A stretch of 64,000 bases of DNA. Source: Castellaniella sp049671645 (GTDB taxonomy: Bacteria; Pseudomonadota; Gammaproteobacteria; Burkholderiales; Burkholderiaceae_B). Within the stretch, counting starts at the first letter, position 1; each line of letters opens with the position of its first letter. Location: positions 91,618-155,617 of the forward strand of contig NZ_JBATVG010000008.1 in the NCBI RefSeq assembly GCF_049671645.1. The letters are read 5' to 3'. The position numbers and the translations under genes are program-made. Below the pieces are notes generated by a model. That model had not been told where the DNA came from. It saw only the letters and a list, made by a program, of their open reading frames with translations, and did no database searches. Positions 15,951 to 25,836 of this stretch are shown here, in pieces.

Positions 15951-15965
15951 GCAAGGACCGTGCCA
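15951..15965 (-). promoter_or_regulatory. Sigma-54 (-24/-12) promoter of the aldehyde dehydrogenase gene
   Basis: On the minus strand the sequence is TGGCACGGTCCTTGC. This is an exact match to the TGGCAC-N5-TTGC consensus with the invariant GG and GC. It lies about 90 nt upstream of the aldehyde dehydrogenase ATG and points toward it. The divergent neighbour encodes a GAFTGA-containing activator that would act here. Confidence 0.85.
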
Positions 15966-16087
15966 GATACAGCCACGCCCGGTGCGCGGAGCGCAAACGG
16001 GCAAGCGCATCGCAGCGGGACGCCGGGCTTCCCTTACGTCGGCAGCGATGGCATACTGAAGCGGAACCTGCTTTAAAAACAGGGGCT

Positions 16088-16126
16088 TGTCGCATTTTGC
16101 GACACTTGGCCCTGCATTTTGCGACA
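16088..16126. promoter_or_regulatory. Upstream activator sequences for the sigma-54 activator
   Basis: TGTCGCATTTTGCGACA (16088-16104) is a perfect 7-3-7 palindrome. A second, half-conserved copy, CCTGCATTTTGCGACA (16111-16126), follows about two helical turns away. The pair sits roughly 125-170 bp upstream of the -24/-12 promoter, the normal distance for enhancer-binding proteins. It also sits about 50 nt before the activator gene's own start, so autoregulation is possible. Confidence 0.7.
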
Positions 16127-16176
16127 GCGATGCCTCAAACTGCGTCACCCGCATCGCGATCCGGACGGAGACGCCT

Positions 16177-18057
16177 ATGCAGCACTCACCGCCACTGGCC
16201 ATCACGCCGGACGCCCGCGCCCAGGCCTCTACGCGCATCCACCAGTCCTGGGCGCGCTGCGCCGATCTCGACCGGCAACTGCTGGCCGACCCCGCCCCTT
16301 TGCCCCGCGCCGACCTCGGCGTTCGCATCGAAACCCATCAGGTGCTTCTGCGGCACTCGGAGGCCAGCCTGTGCGCCTTGGGCGCCCTGGCCGGATCGAC
16401 CAACGGCATCGCCGTGCTGGCCGACCCCAGCGGCCTGATCCTGCACGAACGCGGCAACCCCGGCTTTCTGGACAAGGCCCAGCGCGTCGCCCTGCTGCCC
16501 GGGGTCAGCTGGGCCGAAACCCAGCGGGGCACCAACGCCATCGGCACCGCGTTGCACGACGGCCGCGCCGTCCGCGTCCATGGCGCGGAACACTTCCTCA
16601 ATCGCAACAGCATCCTCAGTTGCCATGCCGCTCCGATCCTGTCCGCAACCGGCAGCATCCTGGGCATCCTGGACCTTTCCGGCCCCGCCGACGCGCTGTA
16701 TCACTACGCCCTGCCGCTGGTCCAACGGCTGGCTCAGGGCATCAGCAACCAGATCCTGATCGACAGCCCGCTGCGCCGCCTGGATTTCTATCCGGGCGAA
16801 CATCCGGGGCCCGATGCCTGGCCGGCCATCCTGCTGCTCGACGACGACGACCGCATCGCAGGGGCCAACGAAGCGGCGCTCCAGGCCCTGAACACCGATT
16901 GGCAGCTGATCGGCACCGCCTGCGCACAATGGATAGACGGCCCCCTGCGGGCCCGCGACGGCCGGCTGCGCCGCCACGACGGTCAGGCGCTGACCGGCCG
17001 CCTGCATACACCCGCCCGGCCGCTTGTGTCCCTCGATGTCCCCAAGCCCCGCGCCATTCCCGCGCCCTCTCCCGCCTCGGACCTCCTGCCGCCGCCGGAC
17101 ACTGTCCACCGGCCTCTCCTGGAACAAGGCATCCGTGCCATCGACAACGGCCTGGCCGTCTTGCTGCAGGGCGAAACCGGCACCGGCAAGGAAGTGCTGG
17201 CGCGGCACATCCACGCAGGCGGCAACCGCCGCCACGGCGCATTCATCGCAATCAACTGCGCCGCGCTGCCCGAACACCTGATCGAATCCGAATTGTTCGG
17301 CTACGAGGCCGGCGCCTTCACGGGGGCCCGGCGCGAAGGCGCCCGCGGGCTGCTGCGCCAGGCGCACCAGGGCGTGCTTTTCCTGGACGAGATCGGCGAC
17401 ATGCCGCTGGTCCTGCAGACCCGGCTGCTGCGAGTGCTGCAGGAACGGGAAGTCCAGCCGCTGGGTTCGGAAAAACGGCTGCCCCTGGATTTCGGCCTGA
17501 TCAGCGCCAGCCACCAGGATCTCAAGGCCCTGGTCGCCCGGGGGCTGTTTCGCGCCGACCTGTACTACCGGCTGCAGGACATGCCCCTGGCGCTGCCGCC
17601 GCTGCGCTGCCACCCCGATCTGGCGGAACTCATCGCCGCGCAGTACCAGGCCCTGGGGGGCAGGATCACCCCGGAGGCCGCCGCCACATTGGCGCGCCAC
17701 ACCTGGCCAGGCAACTATCGTGAACTGCGCAGCATCCTGCGACGGCTGCAGTGCCAGCATCCGGGGTCGGCGCCGATCACGACCGATCAGTTGCCCGTTG
17801 ATCTGATCGCCGACTCGTCCGCGGCCCCGCACCCGTTCGGAAATGATCCCGCGCCCGAGTCCCTCCGGGGTCCCGACGCCGGCGACCTGCCCGCTGCGGC
17901 GGGCATGCTGCCGGGCGCAGGGGCAACCGGCCAGTTGCGGGACCTGGAACATGCCGCAATCCACCAGGCGCTGCAGGATTGCGCGGGGAACATCACGCAA
18001 GCGGCCCGCCGCCTGGGTATCCACCGCAGCACCTTGTACCGCAAGCTGGATGACTGA
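16177..18057 (+). CDS. Sigma-54-dependent Fis-family activator, AcoR-like (GAF, AAA+, HTH)
   Basis: This is a 626-residue enhancer-binding protein. The N-terminal half (about 60-200) is a GAF-type sensor region with SWAETQRGTNAIGTAL, as in AcoR. The AAA+ domain has Walker A GETGTGKE at 332-339, the sigma-54 contact loop GAFTGA at 379-384, and Walker B VLFLDEIGDM. The C-terminal Fis-type helix-turn-helix is CAGNITQAARRLGIHRSTLYRKL. The ATG at 16177 follows GGAG. There is no response-regulator receiver domain, so it senses a ligand directly. It is divergent from the aldehyde dehydrogenase gene, which has a consensus sigma-54 promoter and UAS, making that its obvious target. The ligand is unknown. 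Confidence 0.9.
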   Translation: MQHSPPLAITPDARAQASTRIHQSWARCADLDRQLLADPAPLPRADLGVRIETHQVLLRHSEASLCALGALAGSTNGIAVLADPSGLILHERGNPGFLDKAQRVALLPGVSWAETQRGTNAIGTALHDGRAVRVHGAEHFLNRNSILSCHAAPILSATGSILGILDLSGPADALYHYALPLVQRLAQGISNQILIDSPLRRLDFYPGEHPGPDAWPAILLLDDDDRIAGANEAALQALNTDWQLIGTACAQWIDGPLRARDGRLRRHDGQALTGRLHTPARPLVSLDVPKPRAIPAPSPASDLLPPPDTVHRPLLEQGIRAIDNGLAVLLQGETGTGKEVLARHIHAGGNRRHGAFIAINCAALPEHLIESELFGYEAGAFTGARREGARGLLRQAHQGVLFLDEIGDMPLVLQTRLLRVLQEREVQPLGSEKRLPLDFGLISASHQDLKALVARGLFRADLYYRLQDMPLALPPLRCHPDLAELIAAQYQALGGRITPEAAATLARHTWPGNYRELRSILRRLQCQHPGSAPITTDQLPVDLIADSSAAPHPFGNDPAPESLRGPDAGDLPAAAGMLPGAGATGQLRDLEHAAIHQALQDCAGNITQAARRLGIHRSTLYRKLDD

Positions 18058-18106
18058 CTGATCGACGATCAGCGCCCTCGCCGCCCGGATCCCGGTTCCG
18101 GGGCGA

Positions 18107-19051
18107 TCAGACTCTCTTCTTCGAACGCCCGCGCCGGCGGCCGGCGCGCAGCCAATACATCGCCGGCTCCGCCATCACGGTGCCCACGATCACCAGGACG
18201 CCAAGGTAGAACAGCGGACCGAGCTGCCGCTGCTCGCCCAGGAGAGGCACAGCCAGCAGCACGGCATAGACGGGTTCGAGATTCACCGCCATCTGCTGGG
18301 CGAACACACTGATGTGACGCAGCGCGGCCAGCATCATCGCAATGGGCAAGGCGGTCAGCGCGATGGCGAACACCAGCAGCAGCACCAGGTCCCGCCCATG
18401 CGGAACCGTCAACACGGCATCGTCCCCCGGCAGCAGGAAGAGCACGGCGGCCAGAAAAGCGGCGCCCGCCCCCATCTCTATGCACGTCGCACTGAGCGGA
18501 TGGACACGGTTTGCCAGAACCTTGTTGAGCCCGCTGAACACGATGAGCACCGCCGCCGACAGCAGTCCGACTCCGAGGCCCAGGTACATATCGGGGGGAA
18601 TGCCGCCGACGACCAGCGCGACACCCGGAACGATCGCGGCCGCCAATCCCAGGTCCGAGCGCTTCCAGGGACGGCGCATCACGACCGGCCCGAACACGGC
18701 GACGAACAGCGGCGCCGTGCCGAGGCACACTGCGGCAACGGACGCATTGGTGAGTTTGACGGCCAGGTAGAACAAGGCCCAGCTGGTGGCCAGCACCACG
18801 CCCGCAGCGCAGCAGAGCGCCAGCAAGCGCGGCGACAGCTTCCGGATGCCGCGCCAGGAAGCAGGCAGGGACAGCAGCGCAACCGCGGCCAGCGCCATGC
18901 GCCACCAGACCAGGGGCAGCGCGTCCAGCGTGATCAGCCGCCCCATGATCGGCGTGAACCCGAACAGCAGCACACAGGCATGCATCAGCACGTACCCCCT
19001 GGCCGCCAAAGGCTCGGGGCTGGTCGTGGTCACTGGCGAGGATATGGACAT
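18107..19051 (-). CDS. EamA/DMT-superfamily membrane transporter
   Basis: This protein of about 314 residues has roughly ten hydrophobic segments arranged as two EamA repeats. The first is GYVLMHACVLLFGFTPIMG to LVVGGIPP; the second starts at LGLGVGLLSAAVLIVFSGLNKV and ends with VYAVLLAVPLLGEQ and FYLGVLVIVGTVMAEP. It has an Arg/Lys-rich cytoplasmic tail (GRRRGRSKKR). I chose the ATG at 19051 over a TTG at 19066. It is convergent with the AcoR-like gene and upstream of nothing obviously related. DMT family members export amino acids or metabolites, and the substrate cannot be inferred. Confidence 0.8.
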   Translation of the reverse strand: MSISSPVTTTSPEPLAARGYVLMHACVLLFGFTPIMGRLITLDALPLVWWRMALAAVALLSLPASWRGIRKLSPRLLALCCAAGVVLATSWALFYLAVKLTNASVAAVCLGTAPLFVAVFGPVVMRRPWKRSDLGLAAAIVPGVALVVGGIPPDMYLGLGVGLLSAAVLIVFSGLNKVLANRVHPLSATCIEMGAGAAFLAAVLFLLPGDDAVLTVPHGRDLVLLLVFAIALTALPIAMMLAALRHISVFAQQMAVNLEPVYAVLLAVPLLGEQRQLGPLFYLGVLVIVGTVMAEPAMYWLRAGRRRGRSKKRV

Positions 19052-19170
19052 GGTTGACGATGGCAAGCGGCGGGAGGCCCCAGGAGTTTCCGCGAATGAC
19101 GCTCTGGCCGGCGCATCATCGCAAACGGGCCACCCATGCAGGGCGGCCCGTCCATTCCCCTCGAAGGGCG

Positions 19171-21357
<2,187 letters not shown>

Positions 21358-21381
21358 GTGCTCTTTCCGTTTTCAGTTCCG

Positions 21382-21412
21382 TTGCCGCTCAGCCTCAAAG
21401 CCGAGCGGGCAA
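21382..21412 (-). promoter_or_regulatory. Hairpin in the dnaG-rpoD intergenic region
   Basis: TTGCCGCTC and GAGCGGGCAA pair through nine base pairs with one bulged C, around a 12-nt loop, 25-55 nt upstream of rpoD. No T-tract follows. In enteric bacteria the dnaG-rpoD junction is an mRNA processing point; this hairpin could play a similar part. Confidence 0.3.
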
Positions 21413-21479
21413 CAATTCCGGGTCGACAATTCTGTTGAAGGCGCTCAACTTATTGAAAACCATGTAGTTTACTGCACTT

Positions 21480-21500
21480 GACAGGAAGATTCATCCTGTC
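21480..21500 (-). promoter_or_regulatory. Hairpin enclosing the dnaG stop codon
   Basis: GACAGGA-AGATTCA-TCCTGTC is a perfect 7-7-7 stem-loop. The dnaG TGA (21491-21493) lies in its loop. It is not followed by a T-run on the minus strand. It may affect mRNA stability or readthrough into rpoD. Confidence 0.35.
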
Positions 21501-23422
21501 GGGGCCTTCAGCCGGGCCAGACGACGGCTGAGGTCCTGATATCGCCGGCGCTGCGCGTCATCCGTCAAACCGGCCGCAACCAGGCGATCGCACTGTTCCT
21601 GCACCGCCTGCAATTCGATGTGCCGCAAGGCATCGCGCCATTCCGCCTCGGGGTCAGGCAATTCCTGCGTCAGGACTTCCGTGGACAAATCCCGGATGGC
21701 GGCCGCCAGATCCGAGTCGGGGTCGGCTGCCTCCAGCAGCGCGCCGGCATGGCGCCCGCCGCACGCGCTGGCCAGGCTGATCAATTCCCGCACCAACTGC
21801 AGATGGGGATGATGGGCCAACAATTCAAGCTGCTGATCCCCCAGGCTGTCCACCAGCGCGGGGTGCGCCAGCAGCAGACGCAGCAGCCGCCGCGCCAAAG
21901 GGGTGACGGTCCGGGCCTGGTTCGCGCGGCCGCGCCGCTTCTGGCCGGCCGCAGGCCGACCTGCGGGAGCTCCGTCCCGGGCGAATTCCGCGCTGACCCA
22001 GGAAGGCTCATCGACGGGCGCGCCAGGGCTCTGCCAGTCCTCCGCAGCCCCATCGGACGCCCGGCCGGCCGGCCTCCCCGGCGCCCCGTCCGGACGCCGG
22101 AAATCCGCGGCCGGCGCCGTAGCCGCAACGGGCCCGCTGGCCAGCATGCGGCTGAGTTCTTCCGGCGTCAGGCGCACCTGCTGGGCGAATTCGCGTTCGA
22201 CCTGCAGGCGGAACCCGCCTTCCGGCATCTGGGCGAACAGGGGCCGCGCCTCGTGCACACAGGCGGCGCGGCCCTCGGCTTCGCGCAGGTCATGGCGCGC
22301 CGCCAGTTCCTCCAGCATGAAGCGCGACAACGGCAAAGCCTCGTCCAGGCAGGCCCGCAGGGCCTGCACCCCATAGGCCCGCACGTAGGAGTCGGGGTCC
22401 TGGCCGTCCGGCAGGAACAGGAACCGCATGGAGACATCCTCGGCCACCCACGGCAGGCACGCCTGCAGGGCCCGCCAGGCAGCCTTGCGCCCCGCGCCAT
22501 CGCCGTCAAAACTGAAAATGATGCGGTCGCTGGCCCGGCACAGCTTTTGCAGATGGTTGCTGGTTGTGGACGTGCCCAGCGTCGCCACGGCATTGTTCAG
22601 GCCGAATTGCGCCAAGGCGACCACGTCCATGTAGCCTTCGACGACCAGCACGCAGCCTTCGCTGCGGATGCCGGCGCGGGCCTCGTGCAGGCCATAGAGC
22701 TCGTGTCCCTTCGAGAACAGGCTGGTTTCGGGCGAATTCAGGTATTTGGGCTCGCCCGCCTCGATGAGGCGGCCGCCAAAGCCGATCAACTGCCCCCGGC
22801 CGTTCAGGATCGGGAACATCACCCGGCCCCGGAAACGGTCATGGCGGCGACCGTCCTCGGCCTCGATCACCAGGCCGGATTCGATCAGCGCAGGGTCTTC
22901 GTAGTGCTCGAACACCGAGGCCAGGCCCCGGCGATCGGCGCTGGCCCACCCCAGGCCGTAGCGGGCCGCCACTTCGCCGCTGAGCCCGCGTTTCTTCAGA
23001 TACGTGATCGCCTGCGGCGCCTGCTTCAAGGCCGCCCGATAGTGGGCCTGCGCCTGCTGCAGCACGTCGCGCTGGCGGGACCCTTCCTCGCGGCGCTCGC
23101 GCTCGGCGGCCCGCTGGCGCGGGGTGCGCGGTTCCTCGGGAACCGTCAGGCCCACGCTGGCCGCCAGCGTACGCACGGCTTCCGGAAACGGCGCGCCGGT
23201 GTGCTCGGTCAGGAAATGGATCGCGCTGCCATGGGCGCCGCAACCGAAGCAGTGGTAGAACTGCTTGGTGGGGCTGACTGTGAACGACGGCGATTTTTCA
23301 GTGTGAAAAGGGCACAAACCCAACAGGTTTGCGCCCCCTTTGCGCAGCTGCACATACCGGCCGACGACATCGACGATATCTACGCGCGCCAGCAATTCCT
23401 GGATGAAGGATTCAGGAATCAA
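21491..23422 (-). CDS. dnaG: DNA primase
   Basis: This 643-residue primase has an N-terminal zinc-binding domain (CPFHTEKSPSFTVSPTKQFYHCFGCG), a RNA-polymerase core with RGRVMFPILNGRGQLIGFGGR, and a TOPRIM domain (VLVVEGYMDVVAL; IIFSFDGDGAGRKAAWRAL with catalytic acidic residues). A long Ala/Gly/Arg/Pro-rich linker at about 430-500 precedes the C-terminal DnaB-binding helical domain. The start is TTG at 23422, directly after the rpsU TGA. The family N-terminus MIPESFIQELL supports it, and no ATG is nearby. There is no clear ribosome binding site, so translation probably depends on coupling to rpsU. Confidence 0.95.
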   Translation of the reverse strand: MIPESFIQELLARVDIVDVVGRYVQLRKGGANLLGLCPFHTEKSPSFTVSPTKQFYHCFGCGAHGSAIHFLTEHTGAPFPEAVRTLAASVGLTVPEEPRTPRQRAAERERREEGSRQRDVLQQAQAHYRAALKQAPQAITYLKKRGLSGEVAARYGLGWASADRRGLASVFEHYEDPALIESGLVIEAEDGRRHDRFRGRVMFPILNGRGQLIGFGGRLIEAGEPKYLNSPETSLFSKGHELYGLHEARAGIRSEGCVLVVEGYMDVVALAQFGLNNAVATLGTSTTSNHLQKLCRASDRIIFSFDGDGAGRKAAWRALQACLPWVAEDVSMRFLFLPDGQDPDSYVRAYGVQALRACLDEALPLSRFMLEELAARHDLREAEGRAACVHEARPLFAQMPEGGFRLQVEREFAQQVRLTPEELSRMLASGPVAATAPAADFRRPDGAPGRPAGRASDGAAEDWQSPGAPVDEPSWVSAEFARDGAPAGRPAAGQKRRGRANQARTVTPLARRLLRLLLAHPALVDSLGDQQLELLAHHPHLQLVRELISLASACGGRHAGALLEAADPDSDLAAAIRDLSTEVLTQELPDPEAEWRDALRHIELQAVQEQCDRLVAAGLTDDAQRRRYQDLSRRLARLKAPTG

Positions 23423-23635
23423 TCAATAGAGTCGCGGCGGCAGTTGTTGGCTGCGAATGCGTTTGTAGTGGCGCTTGACGGCAGCAGCCAGCTTGCGCTT
23501 ACGTTCGGCAGTGGGCTTCTCGTAGAATTCACGCGAACGCAGCTCGGTCAACAGACCGGTTTTTTCGATGGTGCGCTTAAAGCGCCGCAGGGCAGCCTCG
23601 AAGGGCTCGTTTTCTTTGAGGCGGACAATCGGCAT
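23423..23635 (-). CDS. rpsU: 30S ribosomal protein S21
   Basis: This 70-residue basic protein has sequence MPIVRLKENEPFEAALRRFKR and a C-terminal RKRKLAAAVKRHYKRIRSQ-type helix, full length for bS21. It is first gene of the rpsU-dnaG-rpoD unit. Its stop codon is immediately followed by the dnaG TTG. The 131-nt upstream region has an extended -10 promoter (TGCTAGAAT) and a 20-nt palindrome in the leader. Confidence 0.97.
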   Translation of the reverse strand: MPIVRLKENEPFEAALRRFKRTIEKTGLLTELRSREFYEKPTAERKRKLAAAVKRHYKRIRSQQLPPRLY

Positions 23636-23670
23636 GTAAATCCTTGAAAGCCTGTAAAAATCATGAATGT

Positions 23671-23690
23671 CGGCGGCATCGATGCTGCCG
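23671..23690 (-). promoter_or_regulatory. Near-perfect 20-nt palindrome in the rpsU leader
   Basis: CGGCGGCATCGATGCTGCCG is self-complementary apart from one G-T-type position on each side. It lies 36-55 nt upstream of the rpsU ATG, within the transcript predicted from the -10 at 23741. It could form a leader stem-loop for control of S21 synthesis. Confidence 0.35.
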
Positions 23691-23740
23691 GTGCACCCAC
23701 GGTTAGGGAAATGGAAAATATCCGTATAAGACAGCAGAAG

Positions 23741-23749
23741 ATTCTAGCA
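23741..23749 (-). promoter_or_regulatory. Extended -10 promoter of rpsU-dnaG-rpoD
   Basis: On the minus strand TGCTAGAAT matches an extended -10 (TGn-TANAAT). The -35 region 17 nt upstream is weak, as expected for an extended -10 promoter. It lies about 106 nt before the rpsU start. Confidence 0.5.
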
Positions 23750-23766
23750 CGAATCAGGACGGGAAT

Positions 23767-24330
23767 CTATGCTTTCGCATCAGGATACGCGGTGCGCACC
23801 CCCTTGCGGATCCAGGACTCCAATTGATGCGGGCGCAGGCTGTCGTAATCTTCGAAGGGCTGGTGAATCCAGGGGTTGGTGGGCAACTGGTCCACGTAAT
23901 AATCCGGCTGGACCTGGGCATGGCCTTTTTGCCACAGCACGGCCGTGCGCATTTCGGTGATGCCCGGAAACTGCTTGAGCAAGTGATCGTGCACCCGGCT
24001 GAAGGTCAGGCCGGTATCCACCATGTCGTCCACCAGCAGCACCTTGCCGTCCAGCGTGCCGCGCGTAATGGTGATGAACTGCGCGATGTCCAGCTGCCCC
24101 TGCACCGTGCCGGCCGCCTCGCGGTAGCTGCTGGTGGCCAGGATGCCCAGGGGCACATCGAAAATGCGCGACAGCACGTCGCCCACCCGCACGCCGCCGC
24201 GCGCCAGGCACAGGATCTTGTCGAAGGCCCACCCCGATTCATGCACCTGCAGAGCCAGGCGCTCGATCAGCGAGTGGTACTGTTCCCAGCTGACCCAGAG
24301 GTCGCGATCGGTGCTTGGCGGAATGCTCAT
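23767..24330 (-). CDS. Phosphoribosyltransferase-family protein (xanthine/hypoxanthine type)
   Basis: This 187-residue type I phosphoribosyltransferase has the PRPP-binding loop KVLLVDDMVDTGLTF near residue 100. An earlier LCLARGGVRVGDVLSRIF segment is as in Gpt/XPRT-like proteins. The C-terminus DSLRPHQLESWIRKG is typical of the purA-linked family in Burkholderiales. It lies downstream of purA, separated by a strong terminator, which suggests purine salvage. The base specificity is not evident from sequence. Confidence 0.82.
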   Translation of the reverse strand: MSIPPSTDRDLWVSWEQYHSLIERLALQVHESGWAFDKILCLARGGVRVGDVLSRIFDVPLGILATSSYREAAGTVQGQLDIAQFITITRGTLDGKVLLVDDMVDTGLTFSRVHDHLLKQFPGITEMRTAVLWQKGHAQVQPDYYVDQLPTNPWIHQPFEDYDSLRPHQLESWIRKGVRTAYPDAKA

Positions 24331-24415
24331 GTTTCTATCCTGTGATGTGCGTATGAAATAGGCTCAAAAACTACGGCGTGGCCAGCGCGTCTTTGCCGGC
24401 GGGCCGCCCCAAGGC

Positions 24416-24470
24416 AAAAAAGCCCCCACGGGCGGCGGCAAGCGAGCTTCAGCCTGCGCAGCGTGGGGGC
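24416..24470 (-). terminator. Rho-independent terminator after purA, built from a dispersed GC-rich repeat
   Basis: GCCCCCACG (24422-24430) and CGTGGGGGC (24462-24470) form a perfect 9-bp stem, with further inner pairing in the 31-nt interior. On the minus strand the second arm is followed by TTTTTT (24416-24421). It terminates purA. Similar CCCCCACG elements occur at 30448 and 63861. Confidence 0.7.
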
Positions 24471-24485
24471 CGCCATTGTGCCGCC

Positions 24486-25781
24486 TTACCCCTGGAAGGG
24501 GTGGCGCAGCACGATGGTCTCCAGCCGGTCCGGACCGGTCGAGACCATATCGATCGGCACATCGCAGACTTCGGCGATGCGTTCCAGGTAGCGCCGGGCA
24601 TTGATGGGCAGCTTGTCGTATTCGGTGATGCCCACCGTGGATTCCGACCAGCCCGCCATTTCCTCCAGGACGGGCTCGGCTTCGGCGGCCGCATGGGCGC
24701 CATAGGGCAGCACGTCCAGGAATTGACCCTTGTAGCGGTAGCCCACGCCGATCTTGATCTGCTCGACGCCGTCGAGCACGTCGAGCTTCGTGATGCACAG
24801 GCCCGTCAGGCCATTGATCATGACCGAACGCTTCATGGCGGCGCCGTCGAACCAGCCGCAACGGCGGGGGCGTCCGGTCACGGAACCGAATTCCTTGCCC
24901 ACCGTGGCCAGGCGCAGGCCGGTGTCGTCCAGCAATTCAGTGGGGAACGGCCCCGAGCCCACCCGGGTGGTGTAGGCCTTGGCGATGCCCAGCACGTAGT
25001 CCAGCGCCTGCGGCCCGACACCCGTGCCGGCCGCGGCGGCGCCCGCCACGCAGTTGCTGCTGGTGACGAAGGGATAGGTGCCGTGATCGATGTCCAGCAA
25101 AGTGCCTTGGGCGCCTTCGAACAACAGGTTGTGACCGGCCTTGCGGGCGATGTGGATGTTGCTGGAGACGTCGGCCACCATGGGCTCGATCTGCGGCGCC
25201 AGCGCCATGACCTGGTCACGCACCTGGCTGGCCTCGACGGCCTTGGCGCCCAGGTATTGGGTCAGGACGAAGTTGTGGTAGTCCAGCACTTCGGCCAGTT
25301 TCTCGTCGAAGACGGCCGGATCGTACAGATCCTGCACGCGCAAAGCGCGGCGGGCGACCTTGTCCTCGTAGGCGGGGCCGATGCCGCGCCCCGTGGTGCC
25401 GATCTTGCCCTCGCCCTTGCGGGCTTCGCGGGCCTGGTCCAGCGCCACGTGATACGGCAGGATCAGCGGGCAGGCCGAGGAAATCTGCAGCCGCGAACGC
25501 ACGTCCAGGCCGGCGGCTTCGAGTTCGCCGATTTCGGCCAGCAGGGCTTCGGGCGACAGCACCACCCCATTGCCCACATAGCAGGTCACGTGAGGATGCA
25601 TGATGCCCGACGGGATCAGGCGCAAAATGGTCTTGCGGCCATTGATCCACAGCGTATGGCCGGCATTGTGCCCACCTTGAAAGCGCACGACCCCCTGGGC
25701 GGACTCGGCGAGCCAATCCACGATCTTGCCCTTGCCTTCGTCACCCCACTGGGTGCCAATCACGACGATGTTCTTGCTCAT
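24486..25781 (-). CDS. purA: Adenylosuccinate synthetase
   Basis: This 431-residue enzyme makes adenylosuccinate from IMP, aspartate and GTP, the first committed step to AMP. The P-loop-like GTQWGDEGKGKIVDWLAE is at the N-terminus with the catalytic Asp. VRFQGGHNAGHT, GIGPAYEDKVARRALR, LFEGAQGTLLDIDHGTYPFVTSSN and the GTP-binding DVLDGV segment follow. The ATG at 25781 gives the family N-terminus MSKNIVVIG; the longer upstream reading frame is not supported. It lies 55 nt downstream of hisZ and ends at a strong terminator. Confidence 0.96.
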   Translation of the reverse strand: MSKNIVVIGTQWGDEGKGKIVDWLAESAQGVVRFQGGHNAGHTLWINGRKTILRLIPSGIMHPHVTCYVGNGVVLSPEALLAEIGELEAAGLDVRSRLQISSACPLILPYHVALDQAREARKGEGKIGTTGRGIGPAYEDKVARRALRVQDLYDPAVFDEKLAEVLDYHNFVLTQYLGAKAVEASQVRDQVMALAPQIEPMVADVSSNIHIARKAGHNLLFEGAQGTLLDIDHGTYPFVTSSNCVAGAAAAGTGVGPQALDYVLGIAKAYTTRVGSGPFPTELLDDTGLRLATVGKEFGSVTGRPRRCGWFDGAAMKRSVMINGLTGLCITKLDVLDGVEQIKIGVGYRYKGQFLDVLPYGAHAAAEAEPVLEEMAGWSESTVGITEYDKLPINARRYLERIAEVCDVPIDMVSTGPDRLETIVLRHPFQG

Positions 25782-25836
25782 AAGCCTTGCTTGTGGCAGC
25801 ACCATGCCGCCTTGGGAAACGAATAAGTTTATACCA

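Noticed and set aside
16186..18024. A 612-codon minus-strand frame opposite the AcoR-like gene
   Set aside because: Antisense shadow; the plus-strand gene has intact Walker A, GAFTGA and HTH motifs.
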